From Streptococcus merionis DSM 19192 (lineage in GTDB: Bacteria > Bacillota > Bacilli > Lactobacillales > Streptococcaceae), in the NCBI RefSeq assembly GCF_000380085.1, contig NZ_KB904541.1, positions 30,765 through 80,310 on the forward strand: DNA of 49,546 nucleotides, in the 5' to 3' direction. Below, piece after piece: positions 1 to 8,220 of the stretch. The stretch's first letter is position 1. Each line of letters begins with the position of its first letter. The notes below the pieces were generated by a model, which had not been told where the DNA came from, did not search any database, and worked only from the letters and a program-made list of their open reading frames with translations. Made by a program: the position numbers and the translations under genes.

Positions 1-289
1 GACTGAGCCCACAACCACTACTGAGTCGACGACCATGGCTGAGTCGACCACAGAGAGCACAACAGCGGCAACGACCAGAACGACTCGACCAGCGCCTAAG
101 ACTACAACATCTTCTACGACAGCGCAGACAACCACAACTAAGCCAAATATACCAAGAAATGGCGATAAACCATCTAAACCAAAACGGTCATTACCAAGCA
201 CAGGTGAAACGGTTGGTGTCCTTTCAGTAGCAGGATTGGCGCTCTTCTCGTTTGTTGGCCTTGCTTACTACCGCCATAAGAATTATTAG
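1..289 (+). CDS. LPxTG wall-anchored surface protein, C-terminal part (5' truncated by window)
   Basis: The reading frame is already open at the window edge, so only the C-terminus is seen. It begins with a Thr/Ser/Glu-rich stalk (repeats like TTTEST) of the sort that carries a domain through the cell wall, then a short Lys/Pro spacer. A sortase A signal follows: LPSTGE (codons from base 191), a hydrophobic segment of about 17 residues and a basic tail (YYRHKNY). The last ~45 residues are nearly identical to the end of the next gene, so the two are tandem paralogues or share a recombined 3' end. What the missing N-terminal domain does cannot be told. Confidence 0.85.
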   Translation, partial: TEPTTTTESTTMAESTTESTTAATTRTTRPAPKTTTSSTTAQTTTTKPNIPRNGDKPSKPKRSLPSTGETVGVLSVAGLALFSFVGLAYYRHKNY

Positions 290-357
290 TGACTGAGGTT
301 TAGTCCCTCATTGCTCTATGTGGTACTGAACTTCTGGATGTTTATCAAATTTATGGA

Positions 358-409
358 GAGGGGTGGCAAAATAGGTTTCGATGAAATCATTTTGTTTCCC
401 CCTTTTTTA
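358..409 (+). terminator. Rho-independent terminator, hairpin with TTTC-GAT-GAAAT core
   Basis: GGGG, CAAAAT and GGTTTC pair with GAAATC, ATTTTG and CCCC, and the stem is followed by TTTTTT. It lies 70 bases after the first surface-protein gene. The loop region is related to the TTTCAATGAAATC hairpins near 18000 and 44050. Confidence 0.7.
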
Positions 410-511
410 TGCAAATGTAGTTATATCACAAAAAAATATTAGCTAAAGGACTCAATTAAAAGGATAGTTCATGAAAACGAAATTTTTCTTAGAAAAGAGG
501 AATCTGCAAGG

Positions 512-2035
512 ATGCATAAGGTTAAGGTACTTTTAGGGACGGTTCTGCTCTTTTTAACACTATTGTTGACAGGACAGCCAGAGGCACAAGAACCTATCGT
601 TAAACTCTCAGGCGGAGTGATGGTGGATGTGGCTAGGAGATATTACTCTCTAAACTCTCTGAAATCTATCATTGATACTGTTTCGGAGAATAAAGGAGAC
701 TTTGTTCATCTCCACTTGACAGATGATCAAAATTATGGGTTGGAGAGTCAGTTTCTCAATCAAACAGCTTCAAATGCAATCTATAATCAAGATGATCAAA
801 GCTATACTAATCCTAATACGAATCGAAAATTTCTCAGTTATGGACAGTTGGCTGAGCTTAAAAGTTATGCGGGTTCAAAAGGCATCCGATTGATACCAGA
901 AATTGACACCCCAGCTCATACAGGAGGGCTAAAGGCCTTGCTTCCCTACGCTGAGCCAGCAGTTACTAGTCAATTTAAGTGGGTATCTTGGGACGAAGAT
1001 AGGCAACTAGATCTTGATGCAGCTACTACTCAGGAAGCTGTTAGACAGTTATATATGGAACTAGTCCGAGAATTGCCTGGCTTAGAGTATATCCATATTG
1101 GAGGCGATGAAATTTCTGGAGGACTTATACAAGGCCAGTCTTTCATTAGTCATGTGAATCAGTTATGCGACTATTTAGCAGGTCAAGGTATCAAAACTCA
1201 AATATGGAATGATAGCTTATCCCGTCAACTGCTACCTTCTTTAAATCGTAACGTTGAGATTGCTTATTGGGGGTATCTTCCTCACAGAAATCCAGATTTA
1301 GCAACAGCTTCTGACCTTAGTGATCAGGATTTTAAGCTCCTTAATTATAATGGGTATTATCTAGCTTTTGTTCCTAAGCCCTCAGAAAAACTTCAATCGG
1401 ATGCCCTATTTGCAGCAAATGATATTCTAAAGACTTGGAATCTTTCCCAGTTTCATATGGATACGGGTGATTCCATTAATAGTTTAAAGAATGTCATTGG
1501 AGCGGCTTTTTCCATATGGAGTGAAGAGTCAGCTGGTCTGACTGACGAGGAGATATTTTCTGCCATGGGTAGTCCGATTCGAGCTCTTTTGACAGTTATC
1601 AATCAAGAAAATATAAAGAGAAACGAGAATACGACAACTACCACCACCGAGTCAATGACTGAGGCTACGACAACTATTACAACTGAGCCGACAACCCAAT
1701 CAACCACAGAAAGTACGACAACTACTACAACCGAGTCAACGACAGAGACTACGACAACTGTCACAACTGAGTCAACAACTAAGTCGACCACAGAAGGCAC
1801 GACAGAAACAACAACCCCTATCCCACCAATGCCTCAGCCTACAACGTCTCCTGAGACAAGTACAGCTACACATGCAACAACGACTAACCCAAGTACATCA
1901 AAAGATGGCAATAAACTGTCTAAATCAAAACGGATATTGCCAAGTACAGGTGAAACGATTGGTGTCCTTTCAGTAGCAGGATTGGCGCTCTTCTTGTTTG
2001 TTGGGCTTACATATTACCGTCACAAGAAGAATTAA
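512..2035 (+). CDS. Wall-anchored GH20 beta-N-acetylhexosaminidase, dispersin B-like
   Basis: Residues 1-26 form a signal peptide. Residues ~33-365 are a single GH20 catalytic domain that follows dispersin B (poly-beta-1,6-GlcNAc hydrolase) along its length: GGVMVDVARRYYS, HLHLTDDQNYGLES, FLSYGQL, GIRLIPEIDTPAHTGG, the catalytic pair in HIGGDE (Asp199-Glu200), IWNDSL, LLNYNGYYL and the substrate-pocket Trp336 in SIWSEES. Residues ~372-460 are a Thr/Glu-rich stalk, and LPSTGE (Leu476 onward), a hydrophobic segment and a basic tail are the sortase signal. Family knowledge predicts exo-acting beta-GlcNAc hydrolysis at the cell surface, and PNAG or host glycans are possible substrates. The start has AAAGAGGA ten bases upstream. 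An ATG at 471 with a better ribosome site is out of frame (see findings). The streptococcal hexosaminidase StrH is much larger and has two GH20 domains, so this is a different protein. Confidence 0.9.
   Translation: MHKVKVLLGTVLLFLTLLLTGQPEAQEPIVKLSGGVMVDVARRYYSLNSLKSIIDTVSENKGDFVHLHLTDDQNYGLESQFLNQTASNAIYNQDDQSYTNPNTNRKFLSYGQLAELKSYAGSKGIRLIPEIDTPAHTGGLKALLPYAEPAVTSQFKWVSWDEDRQLDLDAATTQEAVRQLYMELVRELPGLEYIHIGGDEISGGLIQGQSFISHVNQLCDYLAGQGIKTQIWNDSLSRQLLPSLNRNVEIAYWGYLPHRNPDLATASDLSDQDFKLLNYNGYYLAFVPKPSEKLQSDALFAANDILKTWNLSQFHMDTGDSINSLKNVIGAAFSIWSEESAGLTDEEIFSAMGSPIRALLTVINQENIKRNENTTTTTTESMTEATTTITTEPTTQSTTESTTTTTTESTTETTTTVTTESTTKSTTEGTTETTTPIPPMPQPTTSPETSTATHATTTNPSTSKDGNKLSKSKRILPSTGETIGVLSVAGLALFLFVGLTYYRHKKN
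1631..1819 (+). repeat. In-gene Thr-rich tandem repeat (ACN-rich stalk)
   Basis: This part of the GH20 gene is almost wholly ACN, GAR and TCN codons, encoding imperfect units such as TTTTTTEST. A similar stretch opens the window. Low-complexity repeats of this type expand and contract readily, and here they can recombine with the neighbouring surface-protein gene. Confidence 0.75.
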
Positions 2036-2077
2036 TTATTTTGAGTGTTCAGACACTAATGGATAGGTAAAGTATAG

Positions 2078-2153
2078 AAGAGTGGGAGAGACCACCATGA
2101 TGGCTCCACCCTCACTCCCAAAGCGTGTAACTGTTGAAGATTACGTATAAAAA
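2078..2153 (-). repeat. R element copy 1 (intergenic structured repeat)
   Basis: Read on the minus strand it gives TTTTATACGTAATCTTCAAC, then AGTTACACGCTTTGGGAGTG and a second stem around GCCATCATGGTGG closing with CTCCCACTC. The outer arms GAGTG and CACTC pair. It belongs to a family of nine copies in this window. Confidence 0.75.
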
Positions 2154-2203
2154 AGATTTTGATTTTTGAAATTCTTTATCATCTATTCTTCAAATTGATA
2201 AAT

Positions 2204-2273
2204 TAAATATAAAAAGCGAACAAAACAGAATTCTGAGTATCAGAAAACTAATATTGTTCGCTTTTTATATTTA
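2204..2273. terminator. Bidirectional terminator, 20-bp perfect inverted repeat
   Basis: The arm beginning TAAATATAAAAAGCGAACAA is repeated exactly in inverse at 2254-2273, with 30 bases between. The A-rich and T-rich ends allow termination in either direction. It follows the GH20 gene. The remaining ~240 bases before the next promoter hold only a distant inverted pair AGTCAAAAGG / CCTTTTGACT and no gene that I can see. Confidence 0.75.
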
Positions 2274-2514
2274 GGGTTGAACTTTTGTCCCAGGCTCCTG
2301 ATGTTTTTAGTCAAAAGGCTTAATTGGACGGTTTCCGCCAGAGACAGGTATGCTAAATCTTACGAAAGGTATTTTAATCTAGCAAAATTCATCTAAAGTT
2401 TGGGTGCCTTCAAATAAGTATAGCAGAGAAGGGGCTTATCAAATCGAGCCTCCTTTTGACTTTTTTTGCTTTAATGGGAACTGAATCCTGCGCCGCTTCA
2501 GTCTTTCATATCAT

Positions 2515-2544
2515 TTGACCCTTGCAAGTCGCCTGTGATACAAT
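2515..2544 (+). promoter_or_regulatory. Promoter of dacA
   Basis: TTGACC and TACAAT are separated by 18 bases. Transcription would start near 2551, which excludes the upstream TTG codon at 2522 as a start and supports ATG 2579. Confidence 0.7.
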
Positions 2545-2578
2545 TTTAAGTACAGTGGAAACAGTGGTGGGAAATAGT

Positions 2579-3910
2579 ATGGTAAAAAGAATGAGTTTCG
2601 TAATCACCAGCCTTTTAATTCTGAGTCTTAGCTTGGGAAACAGTAGGCAAGTTTTGGCTTTGGAAAGCCATTCTGAGTTGGAGCTTGCAAAGGAGATGGG
2701 GCAGGATTTGGAGGCTAAATACGCTCCAAAAGGTGGGTCGATTGTCGTTGATGCAGCGACTGGCCAAGTCTTATATGAACGTGAGGCTGACAAGCAGTGG
2801 CCTGTGGCTAGTCTAACCAAGATTATGACCCTGTACTTAGCTTATGAGGCATTGGAATCTGGTGAACTTTCAAGGGATATGACTTTTGAAGTCACTCAAA
2901 AGGATGTTGATATTTCTCAAATTTCTGCTCTTAGCAATAATACGATGGTTTTGGGAGCTCAATACACTTTTGACGAATTGGCCCAGCTGATGATGATTGT
3001 TTCATCTAACGCTGCGACCGTGCTGATGGCAGATACCATAGCGGGTGATGAGGGAGCTTTTGTTGATTTGATGAATGCTAAGGCTAAGGAGCTTGGCATG
3101 ACACAGACGCAATTCTACAATGCTTCTGGCTCTAGCAATGAACTTCTAGGTGACTATGCCCCTGCTAATCAACCGAAAGACGGAGAAAATCAAGGGTCTG
3201 CTAGAGATTTTGCACTCTTAAGCTATCACCTGATAAAGGATTATCCGCAGGCCTTGAAAAACACAAGTCAGTACAATTTGAGTTTAAAAGAGGGTAGCGA
3301 GTATGAAGAAAGCTTTACAGCTCACCACCTTTCCCTAACAGGAGGACCGACAGCTTACGAGGGGACAGATGGTCTCAAGACAGGTTCTAGTGATAGTGCT
3401 GGTTATAATTTGGTGTCCACAGTTAAGCGCCAAGGGGTTAGGCTTATCTCTGTTGTTATGGGCGTTGGTGAGTGGCCTGATGACAAGGCTGAAGAAGCTC
3501 GCAATCGTCTCAGTAATGCTTTGCATGACGCTGTTTACAAAGAGTACACTTATCAGAGAATCTTGCCAAGAGGCCTTCAAACGATTAACGATAGAGCCAT
3601 CGTTTTGGAAGAAGATCTCTATGCCATGGTCAGACGAGGTGAGGAGCTTGATTTTATTTTGGAGAATGGACAGGTAAGCCTAGATGATGACGTTGTTTAC
3701 CTTAGCGAAGATGGTCAACGATCTAGCGTAGCTTACAGAAAATGGGTTGCTCCAAAACCTAATTTAGTTCAACTATTGCGACGTACTTGGCTAGGGATTA
3801 CCTATCAATGGTGGTTGATCGGAACAGGATCGTTTATGTTATTGATTGTTGGGATTTACTTGTTACGGGGTGGCAAATTTTCAAGGAAAAGAAAAAGTAA
3901 TCATTTTTGA
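2579..3910 (+). CDS. dacA: D-alanyl-D-alanine carboxypeptidase (PBP3/DacA type)
   Basis: This is a low-molecular-weight penicillin-binding protein that removes the terminal D-Ala from peptidoglycan stem peptides and so limits cross-linking. It has a signal sequence (residues ~5-27), the acylation motif SLTK (Ser78, Lys81), the SSN motif (142-144), the KTG motif (267-269) and the C-terminal beta domain of DacA enzymes. A membrane segment near the end (WWLIGTGSFMLLIVGIYLL) and a Lys/Arg-rich tail fix it to the outer face of the membrane. The 443-residue length is usual for streptococcal DacA. ATG 2579 was chosen because it follows the promoter by a normal leader, although its ribosome site (GTGGGAAA) is weak. 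Confidence 0.92.
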   Translation: MVKRMSFVITSLLILSLSLGNSRQVLALESHSELELAKEMGQDLEAKYAPKGGSIVVDAATGQVLYEREADKQWPVASLTKIMTLYLAYEALESGELSRDMTFEVTQKDVDISQISALSNNTMVLGAQYTFDELAQLMMIVSSNAATVLMADTIAGDEGAFVDLMNAKAKELGMTQTQFYNASGSSNELLGDYAPANQPKDGENQGSARDFALLSYHLIKDYPQALKNTSQYNLSLKEGSEYEESFTAHHLSLTGGPTAYEGTDGLKTGSSDSAGYNLVSTVKRQGVRLISVVMGVGEWPDDKAEEARNRLSNALHDAVYKEYTYQRILPRGLQTINDRAIVLEEDLYAMVRRGEELDFILENGQVSLDDDVVYLSEDGQRSSVAYRKWVAPKPNLVQLLRRTWLGITYQWWLIGTGSFMLLIVGIYLLRGGKFSRKRKSNHF

Positions 3911-3929
3911 GTTTCAAAGGATGTGAGTA

Positions 3930-4010
3930 CTTTTTATACGAAAACGTCAACGATTACAAGCTTTGGAGTGAGCATGAAGCCACCATGGAGATGGAGGGTT
4001 GTCCCAACCT
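3930..4010 (+). repeat. R element copy 2 (diverged)
   Basis: TTTTTATACG, ACGTCAACGATTACAAGCTTTGG, AGTGAGCATGAAGCCACCATGG and GGTTGTCCCAACC match the family in order, with several substitutions and a short insertion. It sits just after dacA. Confidence 0.6.
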
Positions 4011-4066
4011 TTTTTCATTCAACGGTTAACAAACGAGACGCAATGATTAGGAGGTTGTATAAAAAT

Positions 4067-4182
4067 ATGGATAAGTTTTGTTAGCTAAAACAGTTAGATA
4101 TTGGAAAGAAAATGAGCTTGAAACGGAAGAAGTTTTTAACTTAGGGATAGACTTTGACCAATATCTGAGCAGGTTAATCTAG
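4067..4182 (+). pseudogene. Small ORF broken by a one-base frameshift
   Basis: AGGAGG at 4051 is well placed for ATG 4067, but this frame stops after five codons (MDKFC). One extra T in the TTTT run would join it to an open frame from 4078 and give about 38 residues (MDKFLLAKTVRYWKENELET, then EEVFNLGIDFDQYLSRLI). The composition looks protein-like. I do not recognise the family. A sequencing slip in the T run would make it an intact small gene. Confidence 0.45.
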
Positions 4183-4256
4183 ACAAAAAAGTGAGAGGCA
4201 ACGACAAAACACAGTAGAAGTTCTCATGCGTTTAGCGTGCCTTGGTTGCACGATAC

Positions 4257-4285
4257 TTTAAAAAATATCAAAAGTTTGGTATAAT
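4257..4285 (+). promoter_or_regulatory. Promoter of yajC
   Basis: TTTAAA and TATAAT are 17 bases apart, and the -10 is extended (TGG before TATAAT). Confidence 0.65.
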
Positions 4286-4314
4286 GAGAAAAATGTTATT
4301 TATTGGAGGAAAAT

Positions 4315-4668
4315 ATGAACGGCTTAACACCGATTATTTTATTGCTGATGATGGGAGGGATGATGTTTTTCACCGCCCGTGGTCAAAAAAAACAGCAGCA
4401 AGCCCGTCTTGAAATGCTTAACAATGTGAAACCGGGTGACAAGGTGGTCACTATCGGTGGCTTGTATGGGGTGGTTGACAGCGTTGACACAGAGGTCAAT
4501 ACAGTCACCCTTGACATCGATGGCATCTACCTAACATTTGAACGCGCAGCCATTCGTACAGTAGTATCTGGTGGCGTTAGTGTAGAGAGTCTTTCACCTG
4601 CTGACCCAGCTGTGACACCAGCAGAAGGTGATTCAGAAGTAGAAGAAGGCTCTATCATCGAAGAATAA
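4315..4668 (+). CDS. yajC: YajC, Sec translocon auxiliary subunit
   Basis: The protein has one N-terminal membrane helix (residues 4-20), then Gln/Lys-rich KKQQQ and the YajC core motifs LNNVKPGDKVVTIGGLYGVV and ERAAIRTVV. The C-terminal ~30 residues are acidic, as often in Gram-positive members. YajC binds the SecDF-YidC part of the Sec machinery at the membrane. ATG 4315 was chosen over the TTG at 4303 because GGAGG (4305-4309) is a proper ribosome site for it. Length (117 residues) is normal. It is transcribed alone: it has its own promoter and terminator. Confidence 0.93.
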   Translation: MNGLTPIILLLMMGGMMFFTARGQKKQQQARLEMLNNVKPGDKVVTIGGLYGVVDSVDTEVNTVTLDIDGIYLTFERAAIRTVVSGGVSVESLSPADPAVTPAEGDSEVEEGSIIEE

Positions 4669-4675
4669 ATGTAAC

Positions 4676-4722
4676 AAAAAGCGCAGACTGCCCGTGTTTA
4701 GACGGTGGTCAGTGCTTTTTCT
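4676..4722 (+). terminator. Terminator of yajC
   Basis: AAAAAGC...AGACTGCC pairs with GGTGGTCAGTGCTTTTT, giving a strong stem and a T run. Confidence 0.8.
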
Positions 4723-4744
4723 TTAGGAAAAGATGTGGTATAAT
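4716..4744 (+). promoter_or_regulatory. Promoter of uppS (extended -10)
   Basis: TGGTATAAT is a clear extended -10. The -35 (TTTTTC) is poor and overlaps the T run of the preceding terminator. Confidence 0.55.
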
Positions 4745-4776
4745 GAAGAGTATTATACTATTTTCAGGAAAAGATT

Positions 4777-5532
4777 ATGTTCAAATTTAAGATGAATCGC
4801 AAGTCTAAAGTGGAAGTGCCGCAGGTCGTACCGAAGCATATTGGGATAATCATGGATGGCAATGGCCGTTGGGCGAAAAAGCGGATGCAGCCTCGTATTA
4901 TGGGACACAAGTCTGGGATGGAAGCCCTTCATAAAGTAGCAAAAGTAGCCAACGATATGGGAGTTCAGGTGCTCACGGTCTATGCTTTTTCCACTGAAAA
5001 CTGGTCCCGTCCAGAGTCAGAAGTGACGTTTATCATGAATCTACCTGTGGACTTTTATGATAAATACGTGCCAGAATTGCACAGAAATAATGTCAAAATT
5101 CAGATGATCGGAGATACAGAGCGCCTGCCACAAGGGACTTTTGAGGCTCTCAAGAAGGCGGAGGATCTGACCAAGCTTAACACAGGCTTAATCCTGAATT
5201 TTGCCCTCAACTATGGTGGACGAGCAGAGATTATCAGTGCTGTGCAACAGATTGCTCAAGAGATTTTGGATGCCAAGTATAGTCCTGGAATGATTAACGA
5301 GCAACTTATTTCGGATCACTTGCAGACGCACACCTTACCGAGAACCTTACGAGATCCTGACCTTATTATTCGGACCAGCGGTGAGCTGCGCTTGAGCAAT
5401 TTTTTACCATGGCAGGCAGCCTATAGTGAACTTTATTTTACAGATGTTCTTTGGCCAGACTTTGATGAGAAGGCCTTTAGAGACGCTATTTTGGCTTACA
5501 ACAAGCGCCAACGCCGATTCGGTGGAGTTTAA
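4777..5532 (+). CDS. uppS: Isoprenyl (undecaprenyl) diphosphate synthase
   Basis: This cis-prenyltransferase condenses farnesyl diphosphate with eight isopentenyl units to make the C55 lipid carrier for wall synthesis. The signature HIGIIMDGNGRWAKKR is at residues 21-36 with catalytic Asp27. The second family motif region RTSGELRLSNFLPWQAAYSE (binding of isopentenyl diphosphate by Arg residues) and the end motif FTDVLWPDF are intact. Length (251 residues) is typical. In most streptococci cdsA follows almost at once, but here a 409-base gap separates them. Confidence 0.96.
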   Translation: MFKFKMNRKSKVEVPQVVPKHIGIIMDGNGRWAKKRMQPRIMGHKSGMEALHKVAKVANDMGVQVLTVYAFSTENWSRPESEVTFIMNLPVDFYDKYVPELHRNNVKIQMIGDTERLPQGTFEALKKAEDLTKLNTGLILNFALNYGGRAEIISAVQQIAQEILDAKYSPGMINEQLISDHLQTHTLPRTLRDPDLIIRTSGELRLSNFLPWQAAYSELYFTDVLWPDFDEKAFRDAILAYNKRQRRFGGV

Positions 5533-5941
5533 ACTAAGAAATAAAATGCACTAGAAAATCTGTTGGAGAATTGACGAGTTTGTGTCGGCGAGTAAGACGC
5601 TTTGGCTCAGGCTGAAAATGATCATTGTAACTGTGTGAATTGAGAGTGCGAGATCATTTCTTTTGGAACTGCGGTTTCCGCTTGATTTCCTGTTTTCTAA
5701 GTTTTGACAGTTTGACATTTGGTTTCAACCCCCAATGGTTTTTGGAACCAGTTAGAAGTTAGTTAGGGTAGCTAGGATTTTCATAGATATTGCGATATGA
5801 CGTTTCAGGTGAGTGCAGGTCAAAGGCCTGTTCCTAAGCTATTTTTCGTATATTTAATCATAGATAGAACCTCTGTAAGAAGGTGGTGTAGGGGTTAGAT
5901 GAAAAACTGAGAGAAGTCTCTCAGACTAAGGAGATTTGAAG
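5533..5941 (+). other. Unusually long uppS-cdsA spacer without a gene
   Basis: No ORF of credible length or codon use was found. It contains a short palindrome AATGATCATT, a TTGACA without a matching -10, and a perfect 8-bp hairpin CTGAGAGA-AG-TCTCTCAG at 5908-5925, directly before the cdsA ribosome site. It does not match the R, BOX-like, H or S repeats. Confidence 0.5.
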
Positions 5942-6745
5942 ATGAAGGATTTACAGAAACGCGTGATTTTCGGGGCTATCGCCCTAGCGATTTTTGTTCC
6001 AATTATGTGGATCGGCGGTGTCTTTTCACAGCTTGCTGTTGGATTTTTAGCGGTGATTGCTGTGACCGAGTTGCTTAAGATGCGTGGAATTGCACCTACC
6101 TCTGTTGAGGGGGTGTTATCCATGTTTGGGGCTTTGGTTCTGACCTTGCCGCTGGAAAACTATCTGCCCTTCTTGCCGGTGGGCGGAAACTATGCCGCTT
6201 TTGCTATTATTGTCTTCTTTGTGCTAGGAGCAACAGTTGTGCAGTTCGGCCAGTATACGTTTGACGATGCGGTTTATCCGATAGCCTCCAGCGTCTATGT
6301 GGGGATGGGCTTTCACGCTCTTATTCTGGCTCAGATGGACAGTCGCGCTAAACTTTTCTTTGCTCTCTTGCTGGTTTGGATCACAGATAGCGGCGCTTAT
6401 CTCTTAGGACGTCAATTTGGTCGGCACCCCTTAGCGCCGCGCGTGTCTCCTAATAAGACTGTTGAAGGTTTTCTAGGTGGTGTTTTATCTGCGGTTATCT
6501 TTGCGGGGATTTACATGCTGATTTTTCCTGAGGTTAAGGCTGGCTATCATTATTTGATTATGCTGCTTTTAGTAGCTATCTTCTCAGCTTTTGCCCAGTA
6601 TGGTGATTTGGTAGAATCAGCTCTCAAACGTCACTATGGTGTGAAAGATTCTGGGCGTGTGATTCCTGGTCACGGCGGGATTTTAGATCGTTTTGATTCT
6701 CTCATTTTTGTCTTTCCCATCATGCATTTCTTCGGTCTCTTTTAA
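5942..6745 (+). CDS. cdsA: Phosphatidate cytidylyltransferase (CDP-diglyceride synthase)
   Basis: This membrane enzyme makes CDP-diacylglycerol from phosphatidate and CTP, the branch point for phosphatidylglycerol and cardiolipin. It is strongly hydrophobic with about seven to eight membrane segments. Near the C-terminus it has the CdsA signature: SALKRHYGVKD, then GRVIPGHGGILDRFDS. ATG 5942 has AAGGAGA seven bases upstream, and the TTG six bases earlier is less likely. Length 267 residues is normal. It is read with rseP, 28 bases downstream. Confidence 0.95.
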   Translation: MKDLQKRVIFGAIALAIFVPIMWIGGVFSQLAVGFLAVIAVTELLKMRGIAPTSVEGVLSMFGALVLTLPLENYLPFLPVGGNYAAFAIIVFFVLGATVVQFGQYTFDDAVYPIASSVYVGMGFHALILAQMDSRAKLFFALLLVWITDSGAYLLGRQFGRHPLAPRVSPNKTVEGFLGGVLSAVIFAGIYMLIFPEVKAGYHYLIMLLLVAIFSAFAQYGDLVESALKRHYGVKDSGRVIPGHGGILDRFDSLIFVFPIMHFFGLF

Positions 6746-6773
6746 GAAGAACAGAAAGGATAGGTAGTATTCT

Positions 6774-8033
6774 TTGATTTTAAATATTTTGGCTTTTATT
6801 TTTATCTTTGGCCTTATCGTGGTGATTCACGAATTCGGCCATTTCTATTTTGCCAAGAAGGCTGGCATTTTGGTCCGTGAATTTGCCATCGGCATGGGAC
6901 CTAAGATTTTTTCCCATAGGGGAGAAGATGGAACCTTGTATACTATTCGTATCCTGCCTGTCGGAGGTTATGTCCGTATGGCTGGCTGGGGAGAGGATAG
7001 CACTGAAATAAAGACTGGTCAAGCTGCTAGCCTGACGGTCAATGAGGATGGTCTGGTAACACGGATTAACCTGTCTCAGAAGCAGGTTGACATGACTAGT
7101 CTGCCCATGAATGTGACCAGCTATGATCTTGAAGATCGACTTGAAATCACAGGCTTAGTTATCGATGAGACCAAGACTTATCCTGTTCATCATGATGCGA
7201 CCATTGTTGAAGAAGATGGAACTGAGGTTCGAATCGCACCGCTCGATGTCCAATATCAAAATGCCAGCATACTTGGACGTGTGATGACTAACTTTGCCGG
7301 GCCTATGAACAACTTTATCCTAGGGATTGTGACCTTCACGATTTTGGTCTTTATGCAAGGGGGTGTCGCTGACACAAGCACCAACCAATTACGTGTGGTG
7401 GAAGGCGGAGCGGTCGCTGCGGCAGGTATTCAGACAGGGGACGCCATTACGCGGATTGGAGATTATCCGATTAGCAAATGGGAAGATGTCGTTGAGGCTG
7501 TCACACATTCTACGGAAAATACCTCAGATGCGCTGACACTTGATGTGACCTATAAGCATGATGGTCAGACCAAGACTGTGACTGTCACTCCCAAAAAAGA
7601 AAACGGTGCTTATTATATCGGGGTTCAACCTGGTATTAAGACAGGCTTGCTTGATAAGCTGGTCGGCGGTCTTAGCAGTTCTTGGCATGCAGCCTTTGCG
7701 ATTTTAAATGCCCTGAAGAATATCATCGTCCGTCCGAGTCTAGACCAGCTGGGCGGGCCGGTGGCCATTTTCCAAGTCAGCTCCGAAGCTGTCAAGGGTG
7801 GGCTAGAGAGCATGCTGGAACTTCTAGCTCTCTTGTCAATCAACTTGGGGATTGTTAATCTGATCCCGATCCCTGCCTTGGACGGTGGGAAAATTGTGAT
7901 CAATATCCTAGAAGCCATCCGTCGCAAACCGCTAAAAAAAGAGGTGGAAAGTACAGTCACGGTGGTTGGTGCCGTTTTCATGATTTTGCTTATGATTGCT
8001 GTGACTTGGAATGACATTATGCGCCTCTTCTAA
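6774..8033 (+). CDS. rseP: Site-2 intramembrane metalloprotease RseP/Eep
   Basis: This zinc protease cleaves membrane-embedded substrates; in streptococci and enterococci (Eep) these include signal-peptide remnants that become peptide pheromones. HEFGH at residues 19-23 is the zinc site in the first membrane helix, and LDGGK (Asp370) is the third zinc ligand region. A PDZ domain (about residues 190-275; [15 protein letters not shown]) lies between. Membrane segments occur at both ends. The start is a TTG with AAAGGA upstream; the N-terminus then aligns with the known beginning of Eep (hydrophobic stretch running into HEFGHF). It probably shares a transcript with cdsA. Confidence 0.94.
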   Translation: MILNILAFIFIFGLIVVIHEFGHFYFAKKAGILVREFAIGMGPKIFSHRGEDGTLYTIRILPVGGYVRMAGWGEDSTEIKTGQAASLTVNEDGLVTRINLSQKQVDMTSLPMNVTSYDLEDRLEITGLVIDETKTYPVHHDATIVEEDGTEVRIAPLDVQYQNASILGRVMTNFAGPMNNFILGIVTFTILVFMQGGVADTSTNQLRVVEGGAVAAAGIQTGDAITRIGDYPISKWEDVVEAVTHSTENTSDALTLDVTYKHDGQTKTVTVTPKKENGAYYIGVQPGIKTGLLDKLVGGLSSSWHAAFAILNALKNIIVRPSLDQLGGPVAIFQVSSEAVKGGLESMLELLALLSINLGIVNLIPIPALDGGKIVINILEAIRRKPLKKEVESTVTVVGAVFMILLMIAVTWNDIMRLF

Positions 8034-8036
8034 TCC

Positions 8037-8077
8037 CTTTTGAAAATCAAAAGAAGACCTGTTAACTCATCTTGAGA
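8037..8077 (+). repeat. BOX-like element, left-end fragment
   Basis: TTTGAAAATCAAAAG, then GTTAACTCATCTTGA, matches the left part of the element at 10459 closely. It directly abuts R element copy 3. Confidence 0.55.
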
Positions 8078-8086
8078 AACAGTTAA

Positions 8087-8149
8087 GAGAGACAGGCTTG
8101 CTCTAGCTCCCCCAAAAGTATGTGACTGTTGAAGATGACATATAAAAAT
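8087..8149 (-). repeat. R element copy 3 (shortened)
   Basis: On the minus strand: TTTTTATATGTCATCTTCAA, CAGTCACATACTTTTGGGGG and the tail AGCAAGCCTGTCTCTC. The central GCCATCATGG part seems deleted. Confidence 0.6.
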
Positions 8150-8220
8150 CGTCATTTCGTTAAATCGATCGTGCCATCTTCACCTCAAAGTCTTGCAGCG
8201 AGTTTGACCTAGCTAAACCT

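Noticed and set aside
1603..1800. Minus-strand frame of 65 codons rich in Val
   Set aside because: It is the complement of the Thr codons in the GH20 stalk and has no ribosome site.
5700..5730. TTGACA in the uppS-cdsA gap as a promoter
   Set aside because: No -10-like sequence stands 16-19 bases downstream.
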